Made by a program: the position numbers and the translations under genes. A DNA stretch of 64,000 nucleotides from the NCBI RefSeq assembly GCF_017813235.1, contig NZ_JAGISH010000001.1, forward strand, positions 682,001 through 746,000. Direction: 5' to 3'. Below, piece by piece: positions 1-7,644 of the stretch. The notes beneath the pieces were generated by a model that made no database searches, was not told where the DNA came from, and saw only the letters and a list, made by a program, of their open reading frames with translations. Within the stretch, counting starts at the first letter, position 1, and each line of letters begins with the position of its first letter. The stretch comes from Sagittula salina. GTDB lineage: Bacteria; Pseudomonadota; Alphaproteobacteria; Rhodobacterales; Rhodobacteraceae.

Positions 1-1
1 C

Positions 2-454
2 GCCCGCTGCGCCATGCACGTGCATTCGCCCTATGCGACGGTGCTGGCCTGCCTTAAGGACAAGCGTCTGCCGCCCATCGACCAGACCTGTGCCACCTTT
101 TACAACCGCATCGCCATCGACGACAATTACGGCGGACTGGCCTTCGAGGAAGAGGGCGAACGCTGCGCGGAATTGCTGGCGGATCCGAAGGTGAAGGTGC
201 TGATCATGGGCAACCACGGTGTCATGGTGATCGGCGACACGGTGGCGGAGACTTTCAACCGGCTCTACTATTTCGAGCGCGCGGCGCAGACCTACATCAT
301 GGCCTTGCAGACCGGCCAGCCGCTGCACGTGCTTTCGGACGAGATCGCGGAAAAGACCGCGCAGGAGATCGAGGATTACCCGGAGCAGGACCTGCGCCAT
401 CTGGCCGAGCTGAAGGCGATCCTGGACGAGGAAGGGTCCGACTACGCCAGCTGA
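2..454 (+). CDS. Class II aldolase/adducin family protein, C-terminal part
   Basis: The reading frame is open from the first bases of the window, so the start lies outside it. The visible 150 residues match the C-terminal half of the class II aldolase/adducin fold: an early HxH (MHVHSPYAT) that would supply zinc ligands, then ILGNHG-like MGNHGVMVIG, then the AFNRLYYFERA helix. Family members are zinc-dependent aldolases or epimerases acting on sugar phosphates or small hydroxy acids; the substrate cannot be told from this fragment. The acidic C-terminal tail ends in a TGA 14 bases before the next start, so the next small gene is probably cotranscribed. Family assignment is firm, substrate unknown. 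Confidence 0.85.
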   Translation, partial: ARCAMHVHSPYATVLACLKDKRLPPIDQTCATFYNRIAIDDNYGGLAFEEEGERCAELLADPKVKVLIMGNHGVMVIGDTVAETFNRLYYFERAAQTYIMALQTGQPLHVLSDEIAEKTAQEIEDYPEQDLRHLAELKAILDEEGSDYAS

Positions 455-467
455 GAGGGGCCGGAGC

Positions 468-827
468 ATGAGCGAACTGGAGAACCGGCTTGCGCAGGAA
501 GTCAGGCAATGGCGTGAAAAAGATGAAAAGCGGACCGAAGAAGTCCGCCAGAAGTCCCGCACGAACCTGATCCTCTCGCTGGTTCTCGGTTCCTCCCTGT
601 TCACCGCGGCGGTGACCCAGGTGATCGAGATTTTCGGCAATGAATACAAGGAAGACGTCCGACGTTGCGAATTGGCCATCGAAGGGCTGGAAAAGCTGGG
701 CGGGGCGCCGCTGAAGAGTTTGCCGCCAGCGGACCGCGACAGGGTGATCGGTGAGTTGGTTGAAATGATGGACAGCAACTGCCATGTTCAAAACGACTTG
801 GAGGACATGACCGATGGATCTTCTTGA
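468..827 (+). CDS. Small membrane protein, function unknown
   Basis: This encodes 119 residues that I do not recognise. Residues 1-30 are highly charged and helical (alternating E, K, R, Q). A single hydrophobic segment follows at about 33-52 (LILSLVLGSSLFTAAVTQVI). The C-terminal 65 residues are soluble and acidic with two cysteines. It reads as a single-pass inner-membrane protein with a cytoplasmic coiled N-terminus. The start is preceded by a GGGGCCGGAGC stretch (GGAG core) and lies 13 bases after the aldolase stop. Its end overlaps a 27-codon membrane microprotein, so the three are likely one transcript. Confidence 0.6.
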   Translation: MSELENRLAQEVRQWREKDEKRTEEVRQKSRTNLILSLVLGSSLFTAAVTQVIEIFGNEYKEDVRRCELAIEGLEKLGGAPLKSLPPADRDRVIGELVEMMDSNCHVQNDLEDMTDGSS

Positions 828-897
828 CTACGTCCAGATCGTCTTGCTGGCCATCGCCGCAGTCTCGTTGCTGCTGCTGGTAAGGAACAATCTCTGA
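814..897 (+). CDS. Possible 27-residue membrane microprotein
   Basis: A short frame starts with ATG at 814, inside the last codons of the preceding gene, and ends with TGA at 895-897. A GGAGG Shine-Dalgarno core at 800-804 sits nine bases before this ATG. The peptide begins MDLLDYVQIVLL, continues as one hydrophobic helix of about 18 residues and ends with RNNL. Overlap with the upstream gene would couple its translation. There is no homology evidence; support is the ribosome site, the overlap and the clean single-helix composition. Confidence 0.4.
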   Translation: MDLLDYVQIVLLAIAAVSLLLLVRNNL

Positions 898-913
898 GCG
901 GGGCGTCGTTCCC

Positions 914-1528
914 CTACCGCTTGCGCAGCCACAAAATTCGGCTCTTGTCCCGGGCGTGATCGCCAGTGGCGCCCTCGCCAAAGATAGCGACCTCGCGCCA
1001 GCCGGTCTCGCTCAGGTCGAGCCCGTCGACGGCGGCGGCAAAGCCCTTCGCCCGCCAGTGTTCCGCGTGCACCGAAATCACCGCCAGCCCGCCGGGGCGC
1101 AGCACACGCAGCACTTCCGGCAACGCTTCGGGGCCAACGTGGCCGTGGGTGAAGGTGCCGGAACAGGTCACGCCGGCGTAGGCGCCATCCTCCACCGGCA
1201 AGCGTTCCAGCAGGTTGCCGGTGAAAAGCCGTGCATAGACGCCCTTTCCCGCCGAGACATCGAGCATGTCCTGCGAAAGGTCGGTCGCCTCGACCGGACC
1301 GATGCCCAAGGCCGTCAGCGCCGCACCGCACAGGCCGGTGCCCGCGCCCATGTCCAGCACCGGGGCCGCCCCGCCCAATGCACGGAACAACTCCGCCACG
1401 TGGCGTGGCAGAATGTAGTCCATGTCGCGGGCAAAGCCGGTGTCGTAGCTCTCTGCCCAGTCGCGGTAGAGTTTCAGATTATCGTCGGGGGTCTGCAGCG
1501 CATAGGCGGCTTCGAGATCCTGTACCAT
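914..1528 (-). CDS. Class I SAM-dependent methyltransferase
   Basis: The 204-residue protein has the Rossmann-type SAM-binding glycine motif VLDMGAGTGLCG near residue 58 and a second acidic loop (VEATDLSQDMLDVS) at the end of beta strand 2. A VLRPGGLAVISV strand follows at about 145, typical of family 11/25-type small-molecule methyltransferases. The N-terminus (LYRDWAESYDTGF) resembles tetratricopeptide-linked or Williams-Beuren-like methyltransferases. The acceptor is unknown. No clear Shine-Dalgarno precedes the ATG; instead a GC-rich hairpin ends about 14 bases upstream, so initiation may be weak or structured. Confidence 0.85.
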   Translation of the reverse strand: MVQDLEAAYALQTPDDNLKLYRDWAESYDTGFARDMDYILPRHVAELFRALGGAAPVLDMGAGTGLCGAALTALGIGPVEATDLSQDMLDVSAGKGVYARLFTGNLLERLPVEDGAYAGVTCSGTFTHGHVGPEALPEVLRVLRPGGLAVISVHAEHWRAKGFAAAVDGLDLSETGWREVAIFGEGATGDHARDKSRILWLRKR

Positions 1529-1542
1529 GGACTCAGGCTAGC

Positions 1543-1561
1543 GCGCGGGGAGGCCCCGCGC
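1543..1561. other. GC-rich perfect hairpin before the methyltransferase
   Basis: GCGCGGGG and CCCCGCGC (8 bp) are separated by three bases. It lies between the lytic transglycosylase stop and the methyltransferase start on the minus strand. No T-tract follows, so it may be a weak terminator or a structure that limits initiation at 1528. Confidence 0.4.
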
Positions 1562-1642
1562 AACGTGCCAGCCGGCCAATGCTGCCCGGCACGACTTGGA
1601 CCCGACTATAGCCCGCCTTTTCCATCGCCGACCGATGAGCCG

Positions 1643-2134
1643 TTACCCCTTGCGCAGGCCCGTGGCGATCAGAAGCCCCTTGCGCTTGGCCTCGTAATAG
1701 TAGCCACGGGCGTACCACATGATGGTGTCGTCCCAATCGCCATCCGAGACGATATAGGCGCCCTTGAGGTACTTCAGCGCGTATTTGAGGTTCACGTTGG
1801 CGTCGAGAAGCTCTTCGTTCGAACCGTTGAATCCCATGCCGCGCGCGGTCGCGGGCAGGATCTGGAACAGCCCGAAATAGGGCCCGTTGCGCGCCGCCGG
1901 ATTATGCGTGCTTTCGCGGATCGCGAGGCGGTGCACCAACCCGCGCGGCAGCCCGTAGTGGTCCGACCACTGGTTGATGGAGGCGCGGAGTTCCGGCGTC
2001 TCGTTGGGGAAGAGCGGCAGCGCCGCAGGGGCCGCCACCGGCGCGGGCGCCGGTCTCTCCGCACATCCCGTCATCGCCATCGCCACGCCCAGTCCGAGGG
2101 CCAGTGCCCCCGCTCGTCCCATCGCTCGCCGCAT
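1643..2134 (-). CDS. Lytic transglycosylase (SLT domain) lipoprotein
   Basis: The 163-residue protein begins with a lipoprotein signal: basic MRRAMGR, a hydrophobic stretch and the lipobox MTGC at residues 21-24. The mature part carries the SLT goose-lysozyme-like fold: the catalytic glutamate in AIRESTHNP, then GPYFGLFQILPATARGMG, then LLDANVNLKYALKYL. Such enzymes cleave the MurNAc-GlcNAc bond of peptidoglycan without water, here most likely at the outer membrane or its inner face. It is short, essentially signal plus catalytic domain. About 185 bases without a recognised gene separate it from paaE upstream on the same strand. Confidence 0.88.
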   Translation of the reverse strand: MRRAMGRAGALALGLGVAMAMTGCAERPAPAPVAAPAALPLFPNETPELRASINQWSDHYGLPRGLVHRLAIRESTHNPAARNGPYFGLFQILPATARGMGFNGSNEELLDANVNLKYALKYLKGAYIVSDGDWDDTIMWYARGYYYEAKRKGLLIATGLRKG

Positions 2135-2319
2135 GTGTCCCTCGCGCCGCCGTTGCCTTGGGCGCGACTCATACGCCGGCCGGATCGCTCCGGGGAGTCC
2201 GCTTCTGGGACATCGGCAATCCTCTGCTCAACCGCGGGCGGGCAAGCGCCTGTGCCACCTAGAGCAGACTGTACCGCCTGCGCCGCCGCAGGTTTCCCCA
2301 GCCTGCCTCGCTGGCCGCC

Positions 2320-3375
2320 TCAAGCCGCGTCGAAATCCAGCACCAGCCTGTCCGAGGTCGGACGCGCCTGACAGGCGAGGATAAAGCCCGCCTCCATCTC
2401 CCAGGGTTCCAGCGAGTAGTTCACCGCCATCTCTGCGCTGCCCTCGACAACCTTGCAGCGGCAGGTGCAGCACATGCCGTTCTTGCAGGAATAGGGCAAT
2501 TCCAGCCCTGCGCGGGCGGCGGCGTCCACAACATTGTCGTCCCCCTGCCCCACGGCAAAGGTGCGGCGGGTGCCGTCCAGCACCACCTCGACCGAAACGC
2601 CATCGGCGGCAGCCTTCTGAGCGGCCTCCGACGGCGCGGCCCGGGGTGCTTCGCCTTCGGTGTAGAAACGTTCGAAATGGATGCGATGCGGCGCGACAAT
2701 GCCATCCAGTGCCGTCGAGACATCCTCGATCATGCCCCCCGGCCCACAGAGAAAGACGCCTTCCGCGCCGTGCAGATCAAGCGCGCCCGCGCGGTGCAGC
2801 GCCAGCACCTTCTCGCCGGTGACGCGGCCATTCAGCAGCGCCACGTCCTGCGGTTCGCGGCTGAGCACGTGAATCAGGCTGAAGCGCCCCATGTAGCGGT
2901 CCTTCAGGGCGTCGAGCGTGTCGCGGAACATGATCGCCGCGGCGGAGCGGTTGCCGTAGACCAGCGCCGCCTCGCCGCCCGCCTTCAACACCGCTTCGGC
3001 GATGGCGACCATCGGCGTGATCCCGGATCCGGCGGCGATCAGCACGACCTTGGCTTCGCCGCGCCACACGAAGCGCCCCTGCGGCGGCATGACGTGCAGG
3101 ATCTTTTGCGCGCGAAAGTCCTGCGCGGCGGTGGAAAAGGCCCCGTCCGGCACGTGTTTCACTCCCACGGTGAGCCTGCCGGGTTCGCCCCGCGCGATGG
3201 AGTAGGAACGGCGCTCGTCCTGGCCGCCCACCGCCGTGCGCAGGGTCAGGTACTGCCCGGGGGCAAAGGCGAAGGTCTCCGCCAGCACCTCGGGAACGGC
3301 AAAGGTCAGCGCCACGGCGCCCTCGCCTTCGGGGCGGACGTCGCAGAGGGTGAGGTCGTGGAACGTCGGGGTCAT
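2320..3375 (-). CDS. paaE: 1,2-phenylacetyl-CoA epoxidase, reductase subunit PaaE
   Basis: The 351-residue protein is the electron-transfer subunit of the phenylacetyl-CoA epoxidase. It has an N-terminal FAD-binding ferredoxin-reductase domain (RRSYSIARG flavin motif near residue 75), an NAD-binding part (GSGITPMVAIAEA), and a C-terminal plant-type [2Fe-2S] ferredoxin with CKNGMCCTCRCKV and a distal Cys (LACQARP). An open frame extends far upstream, but ATG at 3375 gives the family length and follows paaD by seven bases. It is the last gene of paaABCDE and passes electrons from NADPH to the PaaA di-iron site. Confidence 0.95.
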   Translation of the reverse strand: MTPTFHDLTLCDVRPEGEGAVALTFAVPEVLAETFAFAPGQYLTLRTAVGGQDERRSYSIARGEPGRLTVGVKHVPDGAFSTAAQDFRAQKILHVMPPQGRFVWRGEAKVVLIAAGSGITPMVAIAEAVLKAGGEAALVYGNRSAAAIMFRDTLDALKDRYMGRFSLIHVLSREPQDVALLNGRVTGEKVLALHRAGALDLHGAEGVFLCGPGGMIEDVSTALDGIVAPHRIHFERFYTEGEAPRAAPSEAAQKAAADGVSVEVVLDGTRRTFAVGQGDDNVVDAAARAGLELPYSCKNGMCCTCRCKVVEGSAEMAVNYSLEPWEMEAGFILACQARPTSDRLVLDFDAA

Positions 3376-3382
3376 GAGGGCC

Positions 3383-3859
3383 TCAGATGCATTTGAAATA
3401 GTCGAAGGGCTCGGCGCAGGCGCGGCACTGGTACTGTGCCTTGCATGCGGTGGAGCCGAACTCGGACAGGCGGCGCGTGTCGGCGCTGGCGCAACGCGGG
3501 CAGGCGACCTCCGGCGCGCTGAAGAGCGCGGCCTTGCCCGCCCCCGCGACGGGCGGTGCGATGCCACAGGCGCGCAGCTTCTCGCGGCCCTCCGGAGTGA
3601 TCCAGTCGGTGGTCCAGGCGGGGGAAAGGACGCGTGCGATCCGCGCCTCGAACCCCGCCGCGCGCAACGCCGCCTCGATCGACAGTTCGATGGCCACCGT
3701 CGCGGGACAGCCTGAGTAGGTCGGCGTGACTTCCGCCACCGCAACGCCCCCGTCCAGCGAGACGCGGCGCAGGATGCCGAGATCCGCCACCGTCAGGACC
3801 GGGATCTCCGGGTCCGGCACGGCGGCGGCCGCCGCCCATGCGCGCGCGGCCTCGGTCAC
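3383..3859 (-). CDS. paaD: Phenylacetate degradation protein PaaD
   Basis: This 158-residue protein combines a MIP18/DUF59-type domain (DPEIPVLTVADLGI near the start, TPTYSGCPA around residue 60) with a C-terminal zinc-ribbon-like tail (CPRCAS, then CRAC). PaaD is thought to help mature the iron centres of the epoxidase. The start chosen is GTG at 3859, which overlaps the paaC stop by four bases (GTGA); an upstream in-frame extension would run into paaC. A cysteine-bearing C-terminus is typical of the family. Confidence 0.93.
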   Translation of the reverse strand: MTEAARAWAAAAAVPDPEIPVLTVADLGILRRVSLDGGVAVAEVTPTYSGCPATVAIELSIEAALRAAGFEARIARVLSPAWTTDWITPEGREKLRACGIAPPVAGAGKAALFSAPEVACPRCASADTRRLSEFGSTACKAQYQCRACAEPFDYFKCI

Positions 3860-4602
3860 CAGAGCGCCCCGGGGTGGGCGCGGTGCAGCGACTGCATCTC
3901 CGCCAGCATGGGGCCCAGTTCCTCGCCGTGCAGGCCGCGTCGCCCGCCCGACGGCGGATAGGCCACCTCCGGGACGCACAGCCCGGCCTCGGCAAAGACC
4001 TGCGCGATGGTCGAATCAAAGGCACCGCGCATGGCGGCCCGCGCCGGCAGCGCGTCGCAGCCCGCCGCCGCGCCCTCCTCGAACAGTTCGGGGGTATAGA
4101 GGTGCAGCGCGTCGACGGCAGCCCCCATGCGGCGCGCGCTTTCCTCCGTGCCGTCGCCAAGGCGGATCACCCATTCTGCCGCGTGGCGGATGTGGTAGGC
4201 CATCTCCTTCACCGCCTTGCCCGCGACCCCGGAGATCACCGCGTCCGAAGACCCTAGTGCCGCCTCCCAGTACGGATGCATGAAGGCGGAAAAATAGAGC
4301 TGCCGCAGCATGGTATGTGCAAAATCGCCATTCTCGCGTTCGACCAGCAGCAGGTTGCGATACGCGCGATCGCCGCGCAGATAGGCCAGCGTGTCCTCGT
4401 CGCGGCCCTGCCCTTCCAGCCGCCCGGCATGGTCATATAGTGTGCGCGCGGTGCCGATCAGGTCCAGCGCCATGTTGGGCAGGGCAAGATCCTCCTCCAG
4501 CATGGGCGCATGACCGCACCACTCCGAAAGACGGTGCCCGAGCACGAGGTGATCGTCCGCCAGTTCGAGGACCGCATCGAACAGCTCCAGATCCGGCGCC
4601 AT
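3856..4602 (-). CDS. paaC: 1,2-phenylacetyl-CoA epoxidase, structural subunit PaaC
   Basis: The roughly 248-residue ferritin-like subunit pairs with PaaA as the non-catalytic partner of the bacterial multicomponent mono-oxygenase. Recognisable motifs are LVLGHRLSEWCGHAP near residue 20 and EEDLALPNMALDLIG after it, then REN-GDFAHTMLRQ. Two starts fit: ATG at 4602, sharing one base with the paaB stop, or GTG at 4605, overlapping by four. Either makes translation coupled to paaB. PaaC length is normal for the family. Confidence 0.95.
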   Translation of the reverse strand: MAPDLELFDAVLELADDHLVLGHRLSEWCGHAPMLEEDLALPNMALDLIGTARTLYDHAGRLEGQGRDEDTLAYLRGDRAYRNLLLVERENGDFAHTMLRQLYFSAFMHPYWEAALGSSDAVISGVAGKAVKEMAYHIRHAAEWVIRLGDGTEESARRMGAAVDALHLYTPELFEEGAAAGCDALPARAAMRGAFDSTIAQVFAEAGLCVPEVAYPPSGGRRGLHGEELGPMLAEMQSLHRAHPGALW

Positions 4603-4886
4603 CACATGTGCCCCACGTCTTCGGGGATCTCGTAGAAGGTCGGGTGACGATAGATCTTCTCGGCCGTGGGATCGAAATTCTCCGCCGACTGATCCGGGTC
4701 GGAGGCCACGATATCCACCGAGCGTACCACCCAGATCGAATTGCCCTCGCCCCGCCGCGTGTAGACGTCGCGTGCTGCCTGCAGTGCCAGCACCTCATCG
4801 GCAGCGTGCAGCGATCCCACGTGCTTGTGACTCAACCCGTTGCGCGGGCGAATGAACACTTCCCAAAGCGGCGTCTCGTTCGCCAT
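4602..4886 (-). CDS. paaB: 1,2-phenylacetyl-CoA epoxidase subunit PaaB
   Basis: This is a 94-residue PaaB, a small subunit needed for epoxidase assembly. The N-terminus WEVFIRPRNGLSHKHVGSLH and the C-terminus HPTFYEIPEDVGHM are hallmarks. ATG at 4886 gives the usual length; the longer upstream frame runs through the paaA-paaB intergenic repeat. A gap of 140 bases separates it from paaA, unusual in this otherwise overlapping operon and filled by a hairpin-rich repeat. Confidence 0.95.
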   Translation of the reverse strand: MANETPLWEVFIRPRNGLSHKHVGSLHAADEVLALQAARDVYTRRGEGNSIWVVRSVDIVASDPDQSAENFDPTAEKIYRHPTFYEIPEDVGHM

Positions 4887-4892
4887 GGCCTC

Positions 4893-4990
4893 TTTCCTTC
4901 TTTGGTTCCCAAATACCTCGGAGGTCTGGAGGCAGAGCCTCCAGCGCGCCGCAGGCGCGCCGCGCGGGTTCCGGCCCAAGCTCCGGCCCT
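4893..4990. repeat. Intergenic hairpin repeat between paaA and paaB
   Basis: It contains the core TTCTTTGGTTCCCAAATACC at 4898-4917, followed by two hairpins: CTGGAGG/CCTCCAG at about 4926-4944 and GCGCGCC/GGCGCGC at about 4945-4961. The same core (read on the minus strand as GGTATTTGGGAACCAAAGAA) recurs near 47122 and 51078. It lies inside the paa operon and may stabilise or attenuate the transcript. Confidence 0.6.
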
Positions 4991-5026
4991 GGCTCCAGCC
5001 CTGGCTCTGGCCCGGGGCGAAACCGC

Positions 5027-6010
5027 TTACTCCGCAGCCAGCTGCCGCGCCCGCCGCTTTTCCGCATGGACCAGCGCCGCCTCGCGCACCCAGGCGCCCT
5101 CGTCCCAGGCCTTCTTGCGGGCCGTGATGCGGTCGCGGTTCATCTGCCCGCCCCCCTTCACCACGCGCCAGAACTCTTCCCAGTCGATCGGCCCGTGATC
5201 GTAGCCGCCCTTCTCCTCGTTCCACTTCAGCTCGGGGTCGGGGAAGGTCAGGCCGAGGTATTCGCCCTGCGGCACAGTGGCGTCGATGAACTTCTGGCGC
5301 AGATCGTCGTTGGAGAACCGCTTGATCTTCCACGCCATGCTCTGGTCCGAATGCAGACTGTCACCGTCATGCGGGCCGAACATCATCAGGCAGGGCCACC
5401 ACCAGCGGTCCAGCGCGTCCTGAAGCATGGCCTTCTGCGCCTCCGTTCCGCGCGACAGCGTCAGGCACAGTTCATAGCCCTGCCGCTGGTGAAAGCTCTC
5501 CTCCCGGCAAACCCGGATCATCGCCCGCGCATAAGGGCCGTAGGAACAGCGGCACAGCGGGATCTGGTTCATGATCGCGGCCCCGTCCACCAGCCAGCCA
5601 ATGATGCCGATGTCGGCCCAGCTCAGCGTGGGATAATTGAAGATCGAGGAATACTTGGCCTTCCCCGACAGCAGTTCCTCCGTCATCTGCTCGCGGGTCA
5701 CGCCCAGCGTTTCGGCGGCGGAATAGAGGTAAAGCCCGTGCCCGCCCTCGTCCTGCACCTTTGCCAGCAGCGCGGCCTTGCGCTTCAGCGAGGGCGCGCG
5801 GGTGATCCAGTTGCCCTCCGGCAGCATGCCGACGATCTCGGAATGCGCGTGCTGGCCGATCTGGCGCACAAGCGTGCGGCGATACCCCTCCGGCATGGCA
5901 TCGTTGGGTTCGATCTTTTCCTCCGCGTCCATGCGTCGCTGGAAGGCCGCGAGGAAGTCCTCGGTCTCTTCCGTGCGCCCGTCCGCGCCGATCAATCCCT
6001 GACTGTACAT
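5027..6010 (-). CDS. paaA: 1,2-phenylacetyl-CoA epoxidase, catalytic subunit PaaA
   Basis: The 327-residue catalytic alpha subunit epoxidises the ring of phenylacetyl-CoA, the committing step of aerobic phenylacetate breakdown. Di-iron ligand motifs are visible: [24 protein letters not shown] (ExxH-type) and [13 protein letters not shown] (second ExxH). The start ATG at 6010 follows a GGAGGA ribosome site at 6021-6026. It is the first gene of paaABCDE on the minus strand. The downstream enzymes of the pathway (paaG, paaZ, paaK and so on) are not in this window. Confidence 0.97.
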   Translation of the reverse strand: MYSQGLIGADGRTEETEDFLAAFQRRMDAEEKIEPNDAMPEGYRRTLVRQIGQHAHSEIVGMLPEGNWITRAPSLKRKAALLAKVQDEGGHGLYLYSAAETLGVTREQMTEELLSGKAKYSSIFNYPTLSWADIGIIGWLVDGAAIMNQIPLCRCSYGPYARAMIRVCREESFHQRQGYELCLTLSRGTEAQKAMLQDALDRWWWPCLMMFGPHDGDSLHSDQSMAWKIKRFSNDDLRQKFIDATVPQGEYLGLTFPDPELKWNEEKGGYDHGPIDWEEFWRVVKGGGQMNRDRITARKKAWDEGAWVREAALVHAEKRRARQLAAE

Positions 6011-6041
6011 GGCTCAAGTCTCCTCCGGAACCCGCATCACC

Positions 6042-6069
6042 ACAATACGTTACAAAGGCAATCCGTCAA
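6042..6069 (-). promoter_or_regulatory. Predicted sigma-70 promoter of paaABCDE
   Basis: On the minus strand, TTGACG (6069-6064) and TATTGT (6047-6042) are separated by 16 bases. They lie 32 bases before the paaA ATG, with GGAGGA in between. Confidence 0.6.
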
Positions 6070-6084
6070 AGACGTTTTTGTAAT
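6049..6084. promoter_or_regulatory. Inverted repeat, candidate paa operator
   Basis: TTACAAA at 6050-6056 and TTTGTAA at 6077-6083 form an inverted repeat with a 20-base centre spanning the -35 element and spacer of the paaA promoter. This is where a repressor sensing phenylacetyl-CoA would be expected to act. No regulator gene is adjacent in the window. The site also lies just upstream of the divergent gene at 6123. Confidence 0.45.
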
Positions 6085-6122
6085 ACTTGCCAAACAGCCC
6101 CGGTCGCGCCACCTATGCCCCC

Positions 6123-6980
6123 ATGGAAAAGACGCTTCTTTCTCTCGGGCACGGGTTTTCCGCCCGATTCCTCGCCGCCGATCTGCTGGCAGAAGGCGGC
6201 TGGCGCGTCATCGGCACCACGCGCAGCCCGCATAAGCGCGAATCGCTGCGCGCGACGGGGATCGAGGCGATCCTCTGGGAACACGGTCCCGTGGCAGAGG
6301 CGTTGGCTCAGGCAACCCACGTCCTGATGAGCGCCGCCCCCGACGAAGACGGAGACCCCGCGCTGCGGCTGATCGGGCCGGAGCTGGCACAGGCGGCGCA
6401 GCGGCTCGACTGGGCCGGCTACCTGTCGACCACCGGGGTCTACGGCAACGCCGACGGGGCCTGGGTCGACGAAAGCGCGCCACTCAACGGCCGTTCGAAA
6501 CGTGCCCGCGCGCGCATCCGGGCAGAGGCAGACTGGCGCGCCATTCCCGGCCTGCCCATCCACAGCTTCCGGCTGGCGGGCATCTACGGCCCCGGCCGCG
6601 GCCCCTTCGAGAAGGTGCGAAACGGCACGGCGCGGCGGATCATCAAGCCCGATCAGGTGTTTTCCCGTATTCACGGCGAGGACATCGCGCAGGTGCTGCG
6701 CGCCTCCATGGCGCGCCCCAATCCCGGCGCTGCCTACAACGTCTGCGACAACGATCCCGCGCCACCGCAGGACGTTCTGGCCTACGCGGCCGAACTGCTG
6801 GAGATGCTCCCGCCGCCCGAGGTCGCCTTCGAGGAGGCAGAGATGTCGCCCATGGCCCGCAGCTTCTACGCCGACAACAAACGCGTATGCAACGCCCGCA
6901 TCCGCGAGGAACTGGGCGTTACGCTGAAGTACCCCGACTACCGCACCGGCCTGCGCGCCGTGCTGGCGGCAGAGGGCTGA
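6123..6980 (+). CDS. NAD-binding epimerase/SDR-like oxidoreductase (YeeZ-like)
   Basis: The 285-residue protein has an N-terminal nucleotide-binding GHGFSARFLAADLL motif, TTRS after strand 2, and a STTGVYGN strand with a downstream DDNP-like region typical of atypical extended SDRs. HSFRLAGIYGPGRGPFEKV at about 155 resembles the substrate loop of sugar-nucleotide epimerases. It is closest to the YeeZ-type group, which has no settled substrate. The ATG at 6123 is chosen over a TTG 36 bases upstream because it places the glycine motif near the N-terminus. It is divergent from paaA. Confidence 0.8.
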   Translation: MEKTLLSLGHGFSARFLAADLLAEGGWRVIGTTRSPHKRESLRATGIEAILWEHGPVAEALAQATHVLMSAAPDEDGDPALRLIGPELAQAAQRLDWAGYLSTTGVYGNADGAWVDESAPLNGRSKRARARIRAEADWRAIPGLPIHSFRLAGIYGPGRGPFEKVRNGTARRIIKPDQVFSRIHGEDIAQVLRASMARPNPGAAYNVCDNDPAPPQDVLAYAAELLEMLPPPEVAFEEAEMSPMARSFYADNKRVCNARIREELGVTLKYPDYRTGLRAVLAAEG

Positions 6981-6984
6981 GCCG

Positions 6985-7593
6985 GTGGCGTTCGACGCCT
7001 CCAGCCCCCCGCCCGAGAACCTCGTGGAATTGCTCGCGGTGCTGCGACCCGAGCCGGGAGAGGAGAGCGTTTCGGTTGAGGAAGCGCTGGAGCGGGTCGG
7101 CTTCCGCTCCTTCCCGGCGGTGATCCTGGTGCCTTCGGTGCTGGTCGTATCGCCCCTGTCGGGCATTCCGGGCATGCCCACTGTGAGCGGGATGGTGATC
7201 CTGCTGATCACGGTGCAGGTGCTGATGGGGCGCAAGCACCTCTGGCTGCCGGGGTTCATCATGCGGCGGTCGCTGTCCTCGGCACGGATGAACAAGGCGC
7301 TGGACTGGCTGCAAAGACCGGCGGCCTACATGGACCGCCACAGTCACGACCGGCTGTCGCTGTTGGTCCGCGGGAGTGCCGCGCGGGTGGCGGCCTATGT
7401 GGCGACGGCGGTGATTTCCACCAGCTGGCCGCTGCTGGAGATCCTGCCCTTCGTCACCAGCTTTGGCGCGGGCGCGGTGGCGATGATCATGTACGGGCTG
7501 ATGGTGCGCGATGGCGCCTATGCGCTCTGGGGCTACCTGCAGGGCGCAGCGCTTTATGCCATCGTTCTGTCGATCTGGGCCGGGCTGGTCTAA
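6985..7593 (+). CDS. exoD: Exopolysaccharide synthesis ExoD family protein
   Basis: The 202-residue membrane protein matches ExoD: an N-terminal cytoplasmic part with VSVEEALERVGFRSFPAVILVPSV, the PLSGIPGMPTVSG loop, then LMGRKHLWLPGF and several C-terminal hydrophobic helices. ExoD is required for exopolysaccharide production and alkaline growth in rhizobia, but its biochemical role is unknown. It starts at GTG 6985, four bases after the upstream stop, so it is cotranscribed with the SDR-like gene. It ends convergent with dxs; a GGCCCG/CGGGCC hairpin at 7609-7623 may separate them. Confidence 0.85.
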   Translation: MAFDASSPPPENLVELLAVLRPEPGEESVSVEEALERVGFRSFPAVILVPSVLVVSPLSGIPGMPTVSGMVILLITVQVLMGRKHLWLPGFIMRRSLSSARMNKALDWLQRPAAYMDRHSHDRLSLLVRGSAARVAAYVATAVISTSWPLLEILPFVTSFGAGAVAMIMYGLMVRDGAYALWGYLQGAALYAIVLSIWAGLV

Positions 7594-7644
7594 CGGGCTG
7601 ATTTGCGGGGCCCGGCGCGGGCCGTCCCCACTCCGGGCGCGAAC

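Noticed and set aside
956..2371. Plus-strand frame of 471 codons
   Set aside because: It is antisense to the methyltransferase and the lytic transglycosylase genes and lacks any motif.
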